A stretch of 64,000 nucleotides of DNA, from positions 37,913,720-37,977,719 of the forward strand of contig NC_059504.1 of assembly GCF_914767665.1 (NCBI RefSeq), read 5' to 3'. Positions within the stretch are counted from its first letter, which is position 1; each line of letters starts with the position of its first letter. Shown here piece by piece: positions 31,676 through 43,858 of the stretch. The stretch is from Harmonia axyridis (taxonomy: Eukaryota; Arthropoda; Insecta; Coleoptera; Coccinellidae). A program made the position numbers and the translations under genes. The notes under the pieces were generated by a model. That model saw only the letters and a program-made list of their open reading frames with translations, had not been told where the DNA came from and made no database searches.

Positions 31676-34600
31676 AATTAATAATTAATTAACATCTCTC
31701 GGAAAATCTAGTACTTGGTGTATACACTGAACCGTTCTGTGGTAGAACCACCATGCTCCGTTATGGAGATGGTAGATTTATTTATCAGGGATCACTGAGG
31801 AAGGTGATGATTCTATCAGTGATCTTCAGATGAAACACTGTGATCCTCTGAGAGAGGGGACATCTTTGAAATAGTCTGAGAACGTCTAGTCGAAACAGAA
31901 ATTATGTTTTGAAAGGTTCATAACTGTGAAATTTTTGTATACCCCACAATGATGATTGTAAAAATTATGAACTAGATTTATATTAAATGAAACATGTCAC
32001 CACAAAAGCAAAGTTCACAAAATGTATATACTTTTCCTCAACAATTATTCATAAACATATCACAAATATTATGTACCTTTTTAGAAGAAATAACTGCTAA
32101 AAATAAAACAATTTGATAGAACTACTACACCATCAGAGATATATAAAAATGAGTATATTTTTTATTGATAAGTCTCCACAATGTTCGACCTTTTATAAGG
32201 TAATTCCAACATGAGGATTTCCCCGCTTCAACAGAAAAATTAACTTCAAAGTCCTCGTGCAAGTTCACGTGTTCCTGTCTCTATCCAGAAAAAGCTTTCT
32301 AACTCCGAAAGCAGATAATGGGAAAATCCAAGAGAGAATCTAGGACAAAAATAATTTAGGAAAGAATTAATACAAAAAAAACTTTTTAATTCTCAAGAAA
32401 AATCTATACTACGAATTTAAAATAGACACAATCTTTCTGATGTTATAATATTAATGTGATGGAATCAGGAAAGGAAAAGAATGAATAAAACTTCGCGAAA
32501 ATTGTATGAAAAGTCGAAGGTCATAAAATTCGTTTTGTTTACATTTCTTGTGAATATCTCGTTTTCTATGGGGTTTTCGCTATTCAATGTCATGATTAAT
32601 ATTGTAGAAGATAAAATTGCCTACAACCAATTTAACGATAGCTCTTCTAAACGATAATTCTTCACAAAAATTATTAATAATTTTCAATTTTTTTTAGGTA
32701 TTATTTGATAATAATTCAATGAATTATGCTCTATCTACAAAACGATTCAACGTATAGAAAAATTTACGAAATTAAAGATGTACTGAATTTTATCTCTCAT
32801 AATATTGATAAGGACATCGAAAAGAAAAAAACCTATAAGAAACGATATATTTGCAAAAAATTTCCCAAAAAAACTATTTTGTGACCTTTTCCTTAAATTT
32901 TGATAGTCGCGGACACCCTACCATATTTAGATTTCGAGACAACCGTTAGGATGTCAAAACACAAGTTTATATAAGTTTCTAGCTGGGTATCTCAAAGTCC
33001 AAGGTTATCTACTAATTTACTGGACTATCAGTACTTTCCTAATAGAGGAAATTATAGGGAGCTCATTTAACATCAAATGTTACAAGGTAAAGAGTGCTCG
33101 TCAAAAAATGCCCTCATTTGATATTCCTATTGATTGGGATTGGAAAGCATCAAAAAGTAATCTTCGACTCATAAAATATTTATTGATAGCATGACCACAC
33201 TATATTCAGGAATTCGGTAGAATTTACGACGTTAAACCAGGACCCGTTGTTTCCCTCGAAACTAATACGTGTAATTGAAATTTCAGACAGGACTAAATGT
33301 CCACAAAATTTATAATCTTGAGTTTCGTCTAAAATCAATAGGAACGATAAAACCGTATAATGGTCGTCCGAAGCACTAACACGTTGTAGACAATATAAAA
33401 ACTAGTCATAAAGTTTATAATTATCCGCTTCCATATAAAAGTTTTTGGGTGAAACGTTGGAATACATCGTGGAGGAATTTTCGATGTCGATAAAGTTCAT
33501 GTCGTAAAATTCATTGGGACCGACTAATTTTGATAGGTAACAAAACAGTTTTCAACTATTTCACCAATTTACTGGGCATCGACTTGAGACTCGGTGTTTT
33601 AAATGGAAAGTCGTCTGGAATTTTGTGGATAATCGATATTCATTAGGAGACAGTGCCAACAAAAACTAATACAGTAGTAAGAGGTATAATTTGTTCTTGG
33701 TATACTGTTGTGAATGACAAACTTTTGGAATCTTCCGAAATATGATCATTTCTATGAAATATCCACTATTTTGTTATTAAACAGCACTGGCTTGGCATCT
33801 CGAGCTTTCCGAAGAATTTTTCATTTATGCGTTGGTGACAACAGTTTTGTATACTGGGTGAATCTTCGCCTTGTAGAGGGTGGGCCAAATTGGACACTTT
33901 TGAATGAGAAGTAGTATTTCTATACTAGATAGACGAAAACTGATGTAGGTGTCTGAGGATCAATTATCATGAGAAACCAATTGGCGAAAACCGCAAATTC
34001 ATAGCTATCACTGTTACATGGTGTTTTCCGAAAATTTTCATTTTCGAAATATTGCTGTAACTTTTCTTTTGTTGAAAATTTTTCATTTCAGTGAGCAACT
34101 TTACTTGTGGCAACTTTTTACGTATAGTTCAATGACGTTAAATGAATTTTCCGCAAACTAATTTTATTTTCAAATGAGACACCCCGTATATTTCCATATA
34201 TTTCTATTTCCGCACACCGAAGTTCTCCCAAGAATAATTTGGCGAAGCGTTCTCGAGCCAATTTCTTTGGTGCGCCCTCTCTCCCTGAGGACTGCGATGT
34301 TTCATCCCGAGAAAAATGATGGATTCATCAAGTTGCTACTCAGTCAGTGATCTTTGCCAAATACACCTCTCATCAAGTGGAGTAGATACGGTGACTTTGC
34401 CTCCTCAGATCTTCTTTTTGTATAAGGACAGAAATTTTATTCCCTACGTCTCTACTTCAATTTCTCCCGATCTCCTACTGTCAGGTTTTTCTTCTATTTG
34501 GTTCTTTCAAAGAGGTATTTCCTTTTATTTGTTATTCTTTTTTTGATTTGTAGTATCTTTTTTAATTCCCTATTCTCATACTCTTTGAGCCTCTCTATTG

Positions 34601-34728
34601 TCTTCTTTCTTTGTTTGTTAAATATTTTCTCAATAGTTTAAATTTTCTATTCATCTCTGATTTGTTGGTTGGTTATATACCATGGGGCTCCAACCGCTGT
34701 TCTGATCACTGTATTGAGCGTACTTTGT
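31676..34728. other. Unassigned AT-rich DNA
   Basis: No bounded element or gene is recognised. On the minus strand, 33181-33539 is open for 118 codons apart from one TAG near its middle, without any motif I know. ACACCCCGTATATT near 34180 may be a decayed element end. Confidence 0.35.
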
Positions 34729-34764
34729 AACTCACGGCACTACTTTGGGGTAGTGCCGTGAGTT
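34729..34764. repeat. Perfect 15-bp hairpin
   Basis: AACTCACGGCACTAC (34729-34743) pairs exactly with GTAGTGCCGTGAGTT (34750-34764) around the loop TTTGGG. It is GC-rich compared with its surroundings. A foldback element remnant or a structured RNA are both possible. No U-run follows. Confidence 0.8.
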
Positions 34765-35104
34765 TATATATCCACCGGTGCTGATATAGAGAATGAAGCG
34801 AAGTCTATGACGCCATCTCTCGGGCAAGCACAGAGTCATCAATAAAATTAATCATTTGTACTTTGGAAATGAGTCACTATATCAGAAAAATCAGCATAAA
34901 CTCAATTTTTCCATCCATTTGACGCACATTTATAATACAAAGTTATTGCTTGTCATTGGCGATAAAAATTGAATATTTTTCTCTGGATTTCTATTTCATT
35001 TTCGATGATAATAACGAATTCACTTTCCAACCACCCTTATTACCTCTGATATTAAATCACCATCATTTACTTTGGTTTTCTATTCCATTTAACTTTTCAT
35101 TTTA

Positions 35105-35215
35105 ATATAGTGGACTCTCGTTAACTATAATGGACTCTAGTTGACATCAACGTACCAACATTGATCTTCGAGTTAAGTAGAGTTCGATTTAAGCGTAATT
35201 CGAGTTTTACAGGTC
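35105..35215. mobile_element. pogo/Tigger-like terminal fragment (tentative)
   Basis: AGTGGACTCTCGTTAACTATAA near 35109 and TGGACTCTAGTTGAC near 35129 resemble the GTGGACTCTCGTTAA ends of insect pogo-like elements, with a TCGAGTTAAG word downstream. No transposase is present. The resemblance is from memory and short. Confidence 0.3.
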
Positions 35216-35256
35216 ATTCTTGATTAAATTCGACCTACAGAGGTAAAGAGATATAT

Positions 35257-35395
35257 GGGTTTTATAAAACCCTGATCAACCGATCAACTCGTTGATTGTA
35301 AGTTTTAAATATATGGAAGTATCAAAATGAACTGAAACTGATCACAGAAATGATTTGATCAAGCAAATCACTACGTTAAAAGTTTTATGAAACCC
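35257..35395. mobile_element. Small MITE with GGGTTTTATAAAAC ends
   Basis: GGGTTTTATAAAACCCTGAT at 35257 is mirrored by AAAAGTTTTATGAAACCC ending at 35395, about 140 bp in all. Inner words GATCAACCGATCAA and TGATTTGATCAAGC also pair partly. No coding capacity. Confidence 0.5.
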
Positions 35396-35399
35396 ACCA

Positions 35400-37255
35400 T
35401 TAGATGTAAACCAAATGAACATTTGAGTTAAAGAGCTAATGAGTTATGATATTCATATCTTATATCCCCCAGAAGGCGTAGATCTCACATATTTGGATGA
35501 ATTCACTAAAAACTGAATTTAAAAATGAAATACATCAATTTAGATTGTTGACAAATATCAATTATATTATTGACAAATTCTGAATATTTTCAGAATTTAT
35601 CTGAAGTTCAATTTAGACTCTCAAACGTAAAGAGTTGAATGCAAACTATTGTTGTGAGTTTATTGTCAGGCTACATTTTTTCAACTCCTGAGAAATTATT
35701 GCAAGAATGTACATTTCAAAAAATATTCATTATATACTAAATGCACATTTAGCTCCTTCTAATGAGATAAAATATGATCAATTCCCTGACACTTTGCGAC
35801 TTGTGCGGCGGGGTTTCGAATCAACTACTATCTTCGACAGACGTCGGTATTTTTTTTGGTGTCTTCGATTTATAGAGGTGAAAATGGTAAAATATAACCG
35901 TGGAATAATTTCGAGTGCATATTCATCTGTCAGCGTTCAAATTTCGAACGTTGCCAAGTTGATCAATATGGCAGAACATAATAATGATAAAAAATAGATA
36001 TTTTGAAAAGCTGGTAAGTATCTATTCTTGTTAGTGCTCAAATCCAAACACCTCTACAAGCTTTTTTTCATGGTGATACATAACTACCTACTTAAGATTA
36101 GTTAGAATTTTTATTGGTCATTTATGCATGAAGTCTTTCCATAAAAGGAATAATTCTCCAGCTTTATACATATCGAATGAGTTGAAATATAGTCTTTATA
36201 ACATCTGTTAGGTATAGTTATTAGAAATTTTTTCATTATATACTTCTTTTCCTATTGCAATTATATGAAGAACTGGGTGGATGTTGAATTCTGAAATTTT
36301 TTGTAGTACTTTGGTCGACAGTATTACCACATCTTTCTGAAATGAAGATCTCCATTCTTATTTTGAATAGAATATCCTATATTTTTAGTTATGTATGGAT
36401 TCTATACGATATCCATAGTTCAAATTATTCAAAAAAGTTTCTGGCATGAACTTTTGCCAATATATGCAATGATTTTTGAAATTTTTGACATCTAAATAAG
36501 CAGTTTGAAAGTTCGATATCTAAATATATGCAGTATTCATAAGACTGATTCACTACCTTTTTCGATATCCCGTAGGGTTTTCGAAAATTTTGTGCCAACT
36601 TTCGGGGAGTTGAAGTTGAAATCATTCGAGATTTTCAAACGGCAATCCTATATATTTCAACTCTCTTGAAATGAAAAATAAATCAGTCTTTATTTTTGAA
36701 TAAAATATAACGAAATGCATGATTGATAACCGTGATTATCATAGACACGAATGAAAAAGCTTCAAGTGTACAAATAGTATTTCCATAAATTATGTTCAAT
36801 TTTATTTCATGCCCTTTTTCTTGGAAAGAGTTCCGCCTGAAGTCGATCCTAGTCCTAGCAGGATGATGAATTAAGGTATTCATTTCTAGATGAAAAATGT
36901 TTATGGATCATTTTGGAACTGCATATTCTTTGAAAAGTATTTTCAAAAATTTACTCTCCTACTCATTTCATTTAAGAACAGCAATTCTTGAAAAAAATAT
37001 TCAAACAAACCGAATAAGGAATTAATTGCTTAAAAATCTTATTCTCAAAAATAGATCCACTTTATATAGTTCAAACCTCTACAACTCATATCTATATTAC
37101 CCACCATTGAAAGTTCATAATAAATTATTCGCAAGACAGACACCACTAAAAGATAGCCTTCGCACGAAAACCAAATAACATCCATCCACGTTGTCAACAT
37201 GTGGGATAATACACAGGACAAGAATACTGTCCTGCATTGTGTGGATTTAATCAAG
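35400..37255. other. Unassigned non-coding DNA
   Basis: Frames of 66-96 codons occur on both strands, none with a motif. Nothing repetitive was recognised. Confidence 0.35.
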
Positions 37256-37780
37256 TGTGCTTTATGTCTGTCTTGCGACTTGATATCTCTCAGACGAGAC
37301 GAGACGTCTCGCCCGTATAGACGTGTCTAGCTCTGGCCATTCAGATGTAAGTCACACACGGATCATAGATATTCCTAACCTATCATATAATGCATTCTAT
37401 AGTCCGCTTAATGGGCCGAGAGCGCCCGTGAAATGGCCTTAATCTTAATAATATCGTATTAATTAACACGGAGTTAGTTCCAACCGACTCGTTGCCGCTA
37501 AATCCTTCCTTTGTTCGATTAATTTCCCAAATCATCGTTCAAAATGTGCAAGTCACCCTGGCGGTAAAACGTAAAAGACCTTTTGTCCTCGACCGTCGCT
37601 TTTGGTCGGAAACTCCTTTAATTTCTTGAGAGGCTCCCATTAATTAACAGGCTTACATTAGCGTGTTTGGTTTTTTCATCTCTCATTAACATAAAAATGA
37701 GCATGTATGATCAAACGTGCAATTCGTTCATCTGCCTGGGAGTTGTAATTAAAAATTTACCATTGTGATAATGGACGCAC
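37256..37780. promoter_or_regulatory. Candidate cis-regulatory stretch rich in TAAT sites
   Basis: The DNA is clearly less AT-rich than its surroundings and free of repeats. It contains several homeodomain-type cores: ATTAATTAA near 37459, CGATTAATTT near 37516, CATTAATTAAC near 37639, and TCATTAAC near 37684. The palindrome CGAGACGTCTCG lies near 37301. No open frame of note is present. The pattern fits an enhancer or other conserved non-coding element, by inference from composition only. Confidence 0.3.
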
Positions 37781-37954
37781 AAGTTCATGTTTCGTCAGCT
37801 GGATGAACCGACTTTCGACTCGGCTGGGGCGTATTTTGTGAATAAACTTCTTTGCATGATAGAGGAGTCGATTTTATTGAATTTTCCATTCTCATTTGGT
37901 TGAAAAAGCAACTTTCTTGAGTTTTTTCTTTAATCCCAGGCCACTAGGAGATAA

Positions 37955-38270
37955 TTCATTGATGACTTATTGAAACGATAATATCCCGTTTTCAAATGGC
38001 ATACCATGTATTTGATTTTATTGTTAGGTATTTTATCATCTTGGGAAAATTCTCTACAATATGAGAAAATAAGATATACGCTGTGCCATTTCAAATAAGA
38101 CCGATATTAACGTTTGTATCAATAAATCATCTCATTTTGAACATCCAGTAGAGTTTTGCATTCATTAGGTTTTTCCAAAAACATTCCAATTTATAAAAAA
38201 TCTAAGTATCTGAAAAACGGTAATAAATAATGAAATGGTTTATTCTGTAAGCTACAGGGTATAAACATAT
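37955..38270. mobile_element. Partial copy of the 43.0-43.9 kb foldback element
   Basis: TTGATGACTTATTGAAACGA at 37958 and TCTCATTTTGAACATCCAGT near 38130, followed by TTAGGTTTTTCCAAAAACAT and a closing CTACAGGGT at 38260, follow the same order as the right half of the 43044-43858 element. It is truncated on one side. Confidence 0.55.
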
Positions 38271-40550
38271 AATCACACAGGCCTGAGCATGTACGTTAGT
38301 TGTAAGAATTTGAAAGATTGAACAACCTTGGGTTTTTTAATTACAAGCAATCTCTATTCAATTAAAAAACCGAGTTGTTCCATAAAAAAACAAATGTTTC
38401 ATTATTTACACTTCGTTGGTACACCTTCTGTATTTCCAAACAATTTGAGAATGTAGCTTTAATGTAGCCTAATTATACTGTGTCCAACAGCTTCTATTGT
38501 GAGTTTTGCACCATTCAATGGCATTTCTTTCGAATATTTGAGTGGTGTTTTTCCCTTCCAAGTCTGTCTCTCTACTTCATTATAAAATTCTAATTTAGTG
38601 ATGAGCGTTAAAACCTATGACAAGTAATATCAAAAAAGAAAGGCCTTTCCCTTTCCAAGTGTTTCACTTACTCCAACAGAATATCTGATCAGCAATATAA
38701 TTTTCAGCGATATCGATTATAGTAGATACTCATCGTGGATTAACAAAACGGTATTCTTGAAAATAAGAATATTCAGTCAATGTATGTATTCATATAGGTA
38801 CGCCTTTTCTTTGTTTCTTCCAAATCAACCCTTCGGATTAGCTTGATTATTATCGGTCCTACTGCTGTAATTCAAATCGGATAAGAAGTGGAAAGTCAGG
38901 GCTGTTTTTTCGAAATAATTAGTGGGCACATAGTCAGACACGAAAGTTGTCAAGAATGATCTGAAATAAATTTTGCGAGAAAAAAATTCGAATATAAGTA
39001 GATATAAAATATAACGCTAGTTGAAAGGTTGAAGACAGAAACACACTTAGTCGACGCAGAGCAGACCGATGCTACGTCCAAAAATATGGAGCACTGAAAT
39101 ACGAGAACATGAATACATGAAAAATCTATCGAAATTCTCTGTTTTCCGCAGTAATTTCACAAGAGTATGTAATTCACCAGATTCCTCTCTTTAACAAATG
39201 GTTTCATGTAGATAACGAATATTTTCTGTGTGTAGTATGGTAGTATATCCAAAGTCACTTGGAGGAAGCCTGAATATTTCAATTATACCAGGGTTGTCCA
39301 AGTTTTCAGAAATTCCTTTGGAATTTATGAAAATATTGCTATCAATACTCTCAAATAAACCCCGGTATTTAGCAAATCGTCTTGGAAACAAGAATGTCCC
39401 GATTTGATTGATCTTATTGGCTGAATATTTCCCCTCGTATTCCTCTTTCCACTTTGAGAGCGTTTTTGGTTACACTCATTGGCTGCATCTATCACTTCTT
39501 AATAACTTTCTGATAATTCGCATAGACCAGTGTGGTCCATAGGGGTATTATTGAAATGCATTTTTACGTAGTTTTAGTTCTTTGTGTGACTGATGCTTTT
39601 AACGATTTCGACTATGATGTTTGGCACAATTCTATGGCTTATGTAAAAAAGATGAATATTTCGCAATCAAATCTATTCCTCCAAATACTTTCAAAGTCAG
39701 AATTGATAAATGACGGGTTCTGAAGAAAATGATTTCGCATCCTAAATATCTGCATTCCACTGAAGGAAGAATTGATTAAAATGAGATAAACCAACAAAAT
39801 TTTCATTACATTTTCTGATTTTAGCAATGTTATTACTGGTTTGCGAAATCATGTAGAATAGGCATAGGATGTTGAGGCTCTTAGTACGTCAAATTAGCAG
39901 CTACGTAGACAGATCGAAAAATCAATCGAGTATTTTAAAGAAAATAGAAATATTTCACCATTTCCTGCCAGTTTTGATAATAGGTTACATATATCTTTGA
40001 ATATTTATTCTGATTCTGAAAACGAAAAATTTAAGAGTTATCGAGGAAAAACTTGAACTGAGGAAATACTACAATTTCTGAGTGGAGTAAACTATGACTC
40101 GGTCTATGACTTCCGGAAAACATAGAAACTAAAATCGAAATTTTGATAACTAAATTTGACATTTCATGAAATTTCCTTAATTATTCGAAATTGAAAATTG
40201 TATTGGCTTATGGATTTTCAACCATCTTATTACATTTCATGAAATTTCGACTTTTATTTTCTTTTTATGTTTTCTGGAAGTCATAGACTACTCCATTCAA
40301 CGAGAAATTGCAGTTTTCCTTATTTCAAGTTTTTGCTCGACAACTCTTCAAGTAGAGGATTTGCTTGAGACACCTCTCTTTTTATACCTACGTAAAATTG
40401 ACTGAATGAATAAAAAATTTAGGTTTTTCCAAAAAACTTTTCATAAGATATCTATAGGAATCTCTTTATTTTATGAACCGTTCAGCTTATACTGAAGTAT
40501 TGCCATATTGCTGAAATTATCATCAACCAAGCTATCTGATAATGCAATAA
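38271..40550. other. Unassigned non-coding DNA
   Basis: An inverted scrap of the 31 kb MITE lies near 39230-39370 (GGTAGTATATCCAAAGTCAC and TCAAATAAACCCCGGTAT; compare CAAATAAACCTCGGTATT at 31255). Otherwise no feature is recognised. Confidence 0.4.
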
Positions 40551-40696
40551 TATACTGGGTGTGCCGTTTGAAATAACAAAGTAATACTCCGTTTCCGGTA
40601 TAAAAAGAAATTGTATAAATTTTCAGCACAAAATTATTATTAGTTTTCCATATTAAACGTCTAATAGGCCATCGCGGTGAATCACCCTGTACATCA
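40551..40696. mobile_element. Short element with CTGGGTGTGCC / CACCCTGTAC ends
   Basis: The ends ACTGGGTGTGCC (40554) and GAATCACCCTGTAC (40681-40694) form a weak inverted pair of the ACAGGGTG kind common in this window. About 145 bp. No coding capacity. Confidence 0.35.
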
Positions 40697-43043
40697 TTAT
40701 CATTTAGCCTTCTGCTTCCACTGAGGGACATAAATTTCGCCTTACAATAACTAAGTAATAAAATTCAATTCGGCAACGTAGCTGCTAATTTGACGTAGAA
40801 AATTGGATGTCATTCACGGATCTCAAGGTCATGCACCTATTCTACCCTAGTTTGTCTTATTTTCTTATAATTATAATGCAAACGATCAGTTCATCATCGT
40901 TGATAATGTGCCTTGATAGTATATTACAGGTCGAGAATAAAGAATAATCAACTTATAACACCGTAGAATGACATAGTATCATTTTTGATGTAACAGCAGA
41001 AGCTACTCACGAATTTTCTGAAAGAATCGACATACGCAAAAATATTATTTTCAATTCAAGGGTTTGAAAAGTGTGCGCCTATGGTTTATGACTGTTTCGC
41101 AATTATCTCTTGCCAAGCGTTTTTATAGACTAGTTCAAGTGACTTTGGATATACTATACCAGACCTAATCTAAGCTAACGTTTGTCCTCATCAAATTAAT
41201 AAGAAGAACTACTGTACATTTTGATTATTGTGTACTCGTAGTAATTTGAATAATCTATATGATTATTATTTTCACTCTAAATATAACGGGACTCACGAGG
41301 CGAACTGCTGATGATCCCAAAAGTGAATTGACGCGTCGAGTGGGGCTTTACATCTATGCTCCACACAAGGCCAATCGAAGCAGCGACATTCATGTTGTTT
41401 ATGCATTTATTATTCATTTTTATAGAGACTTTAGAATCGAAGACCAATAACCTTTTTTTCGACCCAAAAGTGATCTTAAATCTTCGTCTACCCTCGGTAG
41501 ACGGATTGGTAGGTGATTGTTCAGACCGTATATTAGCTGAGGAAATAACATAAAGGTCTTTTTTCCCAGTAACACTAGTTTTTCTTGTCGCATTAGATTC
41601 GCAGTGATTTGGCATTGAAAATTCAATTTGTGTTGTCAGAAAGGCAGATTTCGTCTTTAATATGTTCAATCTTGCTTAAAATCGCAGTTCACACTTGAGA
41701 TCCGCGTCACTTAAAATAATCACCTATAAGCCTCATCAATAGAAAGGATCTAAGAGGGCTTTTCCAAAGATAATTTCTAGCCACAATCTTGACAGAATGT
41801 ATATGGTTGAATTATAATATGATTACTACCTCCAATGTGATAACCAAGCATCCTACGTTCCACTCGGTTATGTCTTGATCAAAAAACCATCTGCATCTCC
41901 ATTTCGAATGCAGTATTTCCAATAAATCTCCACAAGAGCCATTCTCACAGAAACAAACACCTACGCGGTCATTCCAAAAACAATAACATCGACCTCAAGT
42001 CCCATCAAATCAGTAGGAGCCGCCTCCGAGAGATAAATCAGCAATTTATAACCAAATTCATCATGTTAGCAACCGCTTGCACCTCAAGTCCCGGATACCG
42101 TTATCGAAATCGTGACCTACTGTGGAGGATCTCTGCATGCGTCCAACAAAAGGACCTATCGTCTCCTGTCATTGTCGAACATGGCCCTTCTTGATGGATC
42201 GAGAAAAAAGAACACGCCAAACTAAACGAATTCCCATGACGAATGGAATGGTTTGTTTCTCCGAAGACTGGAATAAATTGAGGGAGCTTTTATTCGTGTC
42301 AAAAACAATTCTAAATTCAATTCGGCTGACGTAATAGTGTGGAATGACGGATGGGTCTATCCTCTTCAAATTGTGGCAAGATAACTCGAAAAGATGTTGC
42401 GTTTGATGAGATGCAATTTTTCATTTGGATTTTTATGAGATTTGGCGGAATAAAAAATTTCCCTGAGTTATTTTTCTATTGAAAATTCATGTAATCACTC
42501 AAGGAGGCGAATTTTAGTCTTTTCCTACAGGCAAAGTCTTGTGAAGAGGAAAAGACTGAGCTGAATTTGGGAGAATTTGTTCATTCATATTAGTTCTCAT
42601 TTATGCGCCCTTGTAGACCCCAAGTCTTATGTATGTAAGATTGTTCTTGTTGTCTAGGATAATCGAATAGGACACAGATGCAAATTCCATTGTTCCTATC
42701 GTTCCTCCTTACAATGAAAAAACATTCATTGACTTGATTAAAAAAATACACGTTTTTTAAAATATCAAAATTAAATCTTATTTCGAAGCACTTTATCTGT
42801 CGATGTGCATCGAAAGAATTATTTCAGATCCAAAAACCTTTCTTCCAACAAATCTTATGCCCTTAATTTTGCCCTCAGGACCAAATTTATTGCAACCCGC
42901 ACATGTCCTGTGTCTTTCCTTATAGTAATTTCTTCCAATCAGAGCTACCGCCAGACATTTTGGCGCCAGAAGAAAAATTTTTTTTTTAGAAGCTCTGTAG
43001 AACAACCATTTATTACTAATTTTTTTTTTGAAAAGTTACATAT
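40697..43043. other. Unassigned DNA with a MITE scrap at 41112-41163
   Basis: 41112-41163 matches 31310-31362 almost base for base (AAGCGTTTTTAT, then GACTAGTTCAAGTGACTTTG). A 130-codon minus frame at 41277-41669 has no recognisable domain, and a short hairpin CGTCTACC/GGTAGACG lies within it near 41490. I cannot support a gene. 42000-42350 is less AT-rich but carries no motif. Confidence 0.4.
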
Positions 43044-43858
43044 ACAGGGTGTTCCATCATTGACGCGAAGCCTTATTACGATCTAGCGCTGGAATTTTCA
43101 ATTTTTTTTTTTTTGGACACAGTAAGTGACATTAGGCTCCATGAATGCTATAAATATTCTCAATTTGTTCGGGAAAACTGCTTGAAACTTACCGTTTTTG
43201 AGATATTTCGATGTTTCATAAATTGAAGAGTTTCAGGAAAAACCTTATAACTACGAAATGAATTAATTTATTTGAATCAGATTTTGAAAATGAATACTAA
43301 AATAACGGAGGAAAGTACTGATGACATTTTAATAATACTTGAGAAGTGTTGGAAAAGAGACAATTTATTGATGACTTATTCAAACATTAGTACTGGGCAT
43401 ACTCCAAATGGCACACCTTATATAGGCTAAAGATAATAAAATTCGCCACTTAATTCTAAAAAAAAGAAAATACATAATACATAGTATGCCGTTGGGAATA
43501 TGCTCAATATTGACGTTTGAATAAGTCATCAGTGAATCGTCCCATTTTGAAACTCCGTTCTACTGTTATTCACTTTCAAAATCTCATTCAAATTAATTGA
43601 TTAAAAGTTATTAGGTTTTCCAAAGACCCCAATTTATCAAAAATCGAAACATCTCAGGTCTCCTATTGTGTTCATTTATTCCATACAATCCGAAATTTTA
43701 TAAAAAAAAATTGTGTTTCGTAAGGAAGAATATGGTACAACAATTCAATAATGTAACTCTAATTGAGCATTATGGTACTGTGTCGAAAAAAAAATTCGAA
43801 AATTTCAGCGCCCAACCGTAATAGAGCGTCGAGTCGATGGTGGTGCACCCTGTATATT
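43044..43858. mobile_element. Large foldback element, about 815 bp, arms about 380 bp
   Basis: It begins TACAGGGTGTTCCATCATTG and ends with the inverse GGTGGTGCACCCTGTA. Almost the whole element is an inverted repeat centred near 43450. GATGACTTATTCAAACATTA on the left matches ACGTTTGAATAAGTCATC on the right, and the poly-A/T and GACACAGTA blocks near the ends also match. The arms are moderately diverged. No transposase. The partial copy at 37955-38270 shows it is a family. Confidence 0.7.

Noticed and set aside
35790..35840. tRNA-like B box (GGTTTCGAATC near 35818)
   Set aside because: No A box or cloverleaf arms upstream; a chance match.
41277..41669. 130-codon minus-strand frame
   Set aside because: No recognisable domain, no supporting repeat or splice context, and frames this long are not rare in 64 kb. 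Left uncalled.
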